From Mesorhizobium caraganae (GTDB lineage Bacteria; Pseudomonadota; Alphaproteobacteria; Rhizobiales; Rhizobiaceae), in the NCBI RefSeq assembly GCF_016836705.1, contig NZ_JAFCGY010000001.1, positions 1,488,001 through 1,552,000 on the forward strand: 64,000 nt of DNA, given 5' to 3'. The translations under genes and the position numbers were made by a program. This document shows positions 63,407 to 64,000 of the stretch, in pieces (position 1 is the stretch's first letter; each line of letters starts with the position of its first letter). Below the pieces are notes generated by a model. That model was not told the origin of the DNA. It saw nothing but the letters and a program-made list of their open reading frames with translations, and did not search any database.

Positions 63407-64000
63407 ATGAACTATCAGCGGTTCTTCGAGGAAGCGATCGACCAGCTTCATGCCGAGCGGCGCTACCGCGTCTTCGCAGATCTCGAGCGCATCGTCGGCA
63501 AGTTTCCGCGCGCCATCTGGCGTTCCAATGGCCGCGCCGAGGAAATCACCGTCTGGTGTTCCAACGACTATCTCGGCATGGGCCAGAATCCCGATGTCAT
63601 CGCCGCGTTCCAGAATGCGGCCGGCAAGATGGGCTCGGGCGCCGGCGGCACCCGCAACATTTCCGGCACCAGCAACCCGCTGGTCGAGCTCGAAGTGGAA
63701 CTTGCCGACCTGCACGACAAGGAAGCGGCCCTGGTCTTCACCTCCGGCTTCGTCTCCAACGAAGCCTCGATCTCGACCATAGCGCGGCTGTTGCCCAACT
63801 GCCTGATCATCTCGGACGAGCTCAACCATGCCTCGATGATCGAGGGCGTACGGCGCTCTGGCGCAGAGAAGAAGATTTTCCGCCACAACGACGTCGCCCA
63901 TCTCGAAAGCCTGCTGCAGACGGCTGGCCGCGAGCGCGCCAAGCTGATCGTCTTCGAGAGCGTCTATTCGATGGACGGCGACATTGCGCCGATCAAGCAG
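63407..64000 (+). CDS. hemA: 5-aminolevulinate synthase, 5' part (continues past the window)
   Basis: The first 198 codons from an ATG with GGGAAGGCG upstream. The frame is still open at the window end. MNYQRFFEEAIDQLHAERRYRVFADLERI and WCSNDYLGMGQNPDVIAAF are typical of the PLP enzyme of the alphaproteobacterial C4 haem pathway. SGAGGTRNISGT, LVFTSGFVSNEA, ISDELNHASMIEG and FESVYSMDGDIAPI follow in the correct order. It condenses glycine and succinyl-CoA. A FixK-type box stands upstream, agreeing with low-oxygen control of haem synthesis. The PLP Lys lies beyond the window. Confidence 0.95.
   Translation, partial: MNYQRFFEEAIDQLHAERRYRVFADLERIVGKFPRAIWRSNGRAEEITVWCSNDYLGMGQNPDVIAAFQNAAGKMGSGAGGTRNISGTSNPLVELEVELADLHDKEAALVFTSGFVSNEASISTIARLLPNCLIISDELNHASMIEGVRRSGAEKKIFRHNDVAHLESLLQTAGRERAKLIVFESVYSMDGDIAPIKQ

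Noticed and set aside
1-64000. CRISPR array or tRNA/rRNA gene
   Set aside because: No regularly spaced direct repeats and no cloverleaf or rRNA signature were seen by eye. A tRNAscan and Infernal search would be decisive.

Overview
The window looks like an alphaproteobacterial (Hyphomicrobiales) chromosome, most likely Mesorhizobium or a close relative. The evidence is the divergent dctA / dctBD dicarboxylate locus, the rhizobial L-rhamnose locus (rhaDI divergent from rhaRSTPQUK), a hemA-type 5-aminolevulinate synthase under a FixK/FNR-type box, rhizobial DUF982/DUF768/DUF3768 proteins, and GC-rich palindromic intergenic elements of the RIME kind. No rRNA, tRNA or CRISPR array was recognised.

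The window has two halves. Positions 1 to about 36.9 kb form an accessory region with visibly lower GC, many orphan genes and many signs of transfer: a tyrosine-integrase remnant at the left, a serine recombinase in the middle and a HUH-type replication-like protein at the right. It carries several probable defence loci: an HNH-RecQ helicase overlapping an EVE-HNH modification-dependent endonuclease (2.4-5.3 kb); a Gabija-like gajA/gajB pair followed by an Mrr-type nuclease (9.7-14.7 kb); an FRG-domain protein paired with a DUF262 protein (15.1-17.1 kb); and an Eco29kI-like type II restriction-modification set with Vsr (25.4-27.8 kb). A complete His-Xaa-Ser peptide-modification operon (hxsA-D-B-C, 5.5-8.7 kb) lies between them. 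It holds a secreted HxS-repeat precursor, HxsD and two radical SAM enzymes. Clusters of secreted or lipoprotein orphans fill 0.7-2.3, 17.2-21.4 and 22.5-25.2 kb. From 28.9 to 36.6 kb an almost entirely minus-strand series of short conserved rhizobial genes surrounds the HUH-like protein, with inverted repeats in several of its gaps.

Positions 37 to 64 kb are core-like. In order they hold an SRAP (YedK/HMCES) protein, DUF982, a small acetyltransferase-like protein, a DUF768-like protein, an RsuA-family pseudouridine synthase, a histidine phosphatase, dctA with a terminator and a sigma-54 promoter, dctB-dctD, a small membrane protein, gamma-glutamyltransferase and the complete rhamnose locus. 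These are followed by a two-gene amino-acid racemase/D-amino-acid dehydrogenase operon, galE and the 5' part of hemA. In the racemase protein the PLP racemase domain is fused to an arginase-fold domain that appears to have lost its metal ligands.

The genes cooperate in recognisable units. DctB/DctD sense C4-dicarboxylates and drive dctA through sigma-54. RhaR controls rhamnose uptake (RhaSTPQ), mutarotation (RhaU), phosphorylation (RhaK), isomerisation (RhaI) and cleavage/oxidation (RhaD). The racemase and dehydrogenase probably interconvert and oxidise amino acids. The left half reads as a defence island with a cryptic RiPP-like pathway embedded in it.
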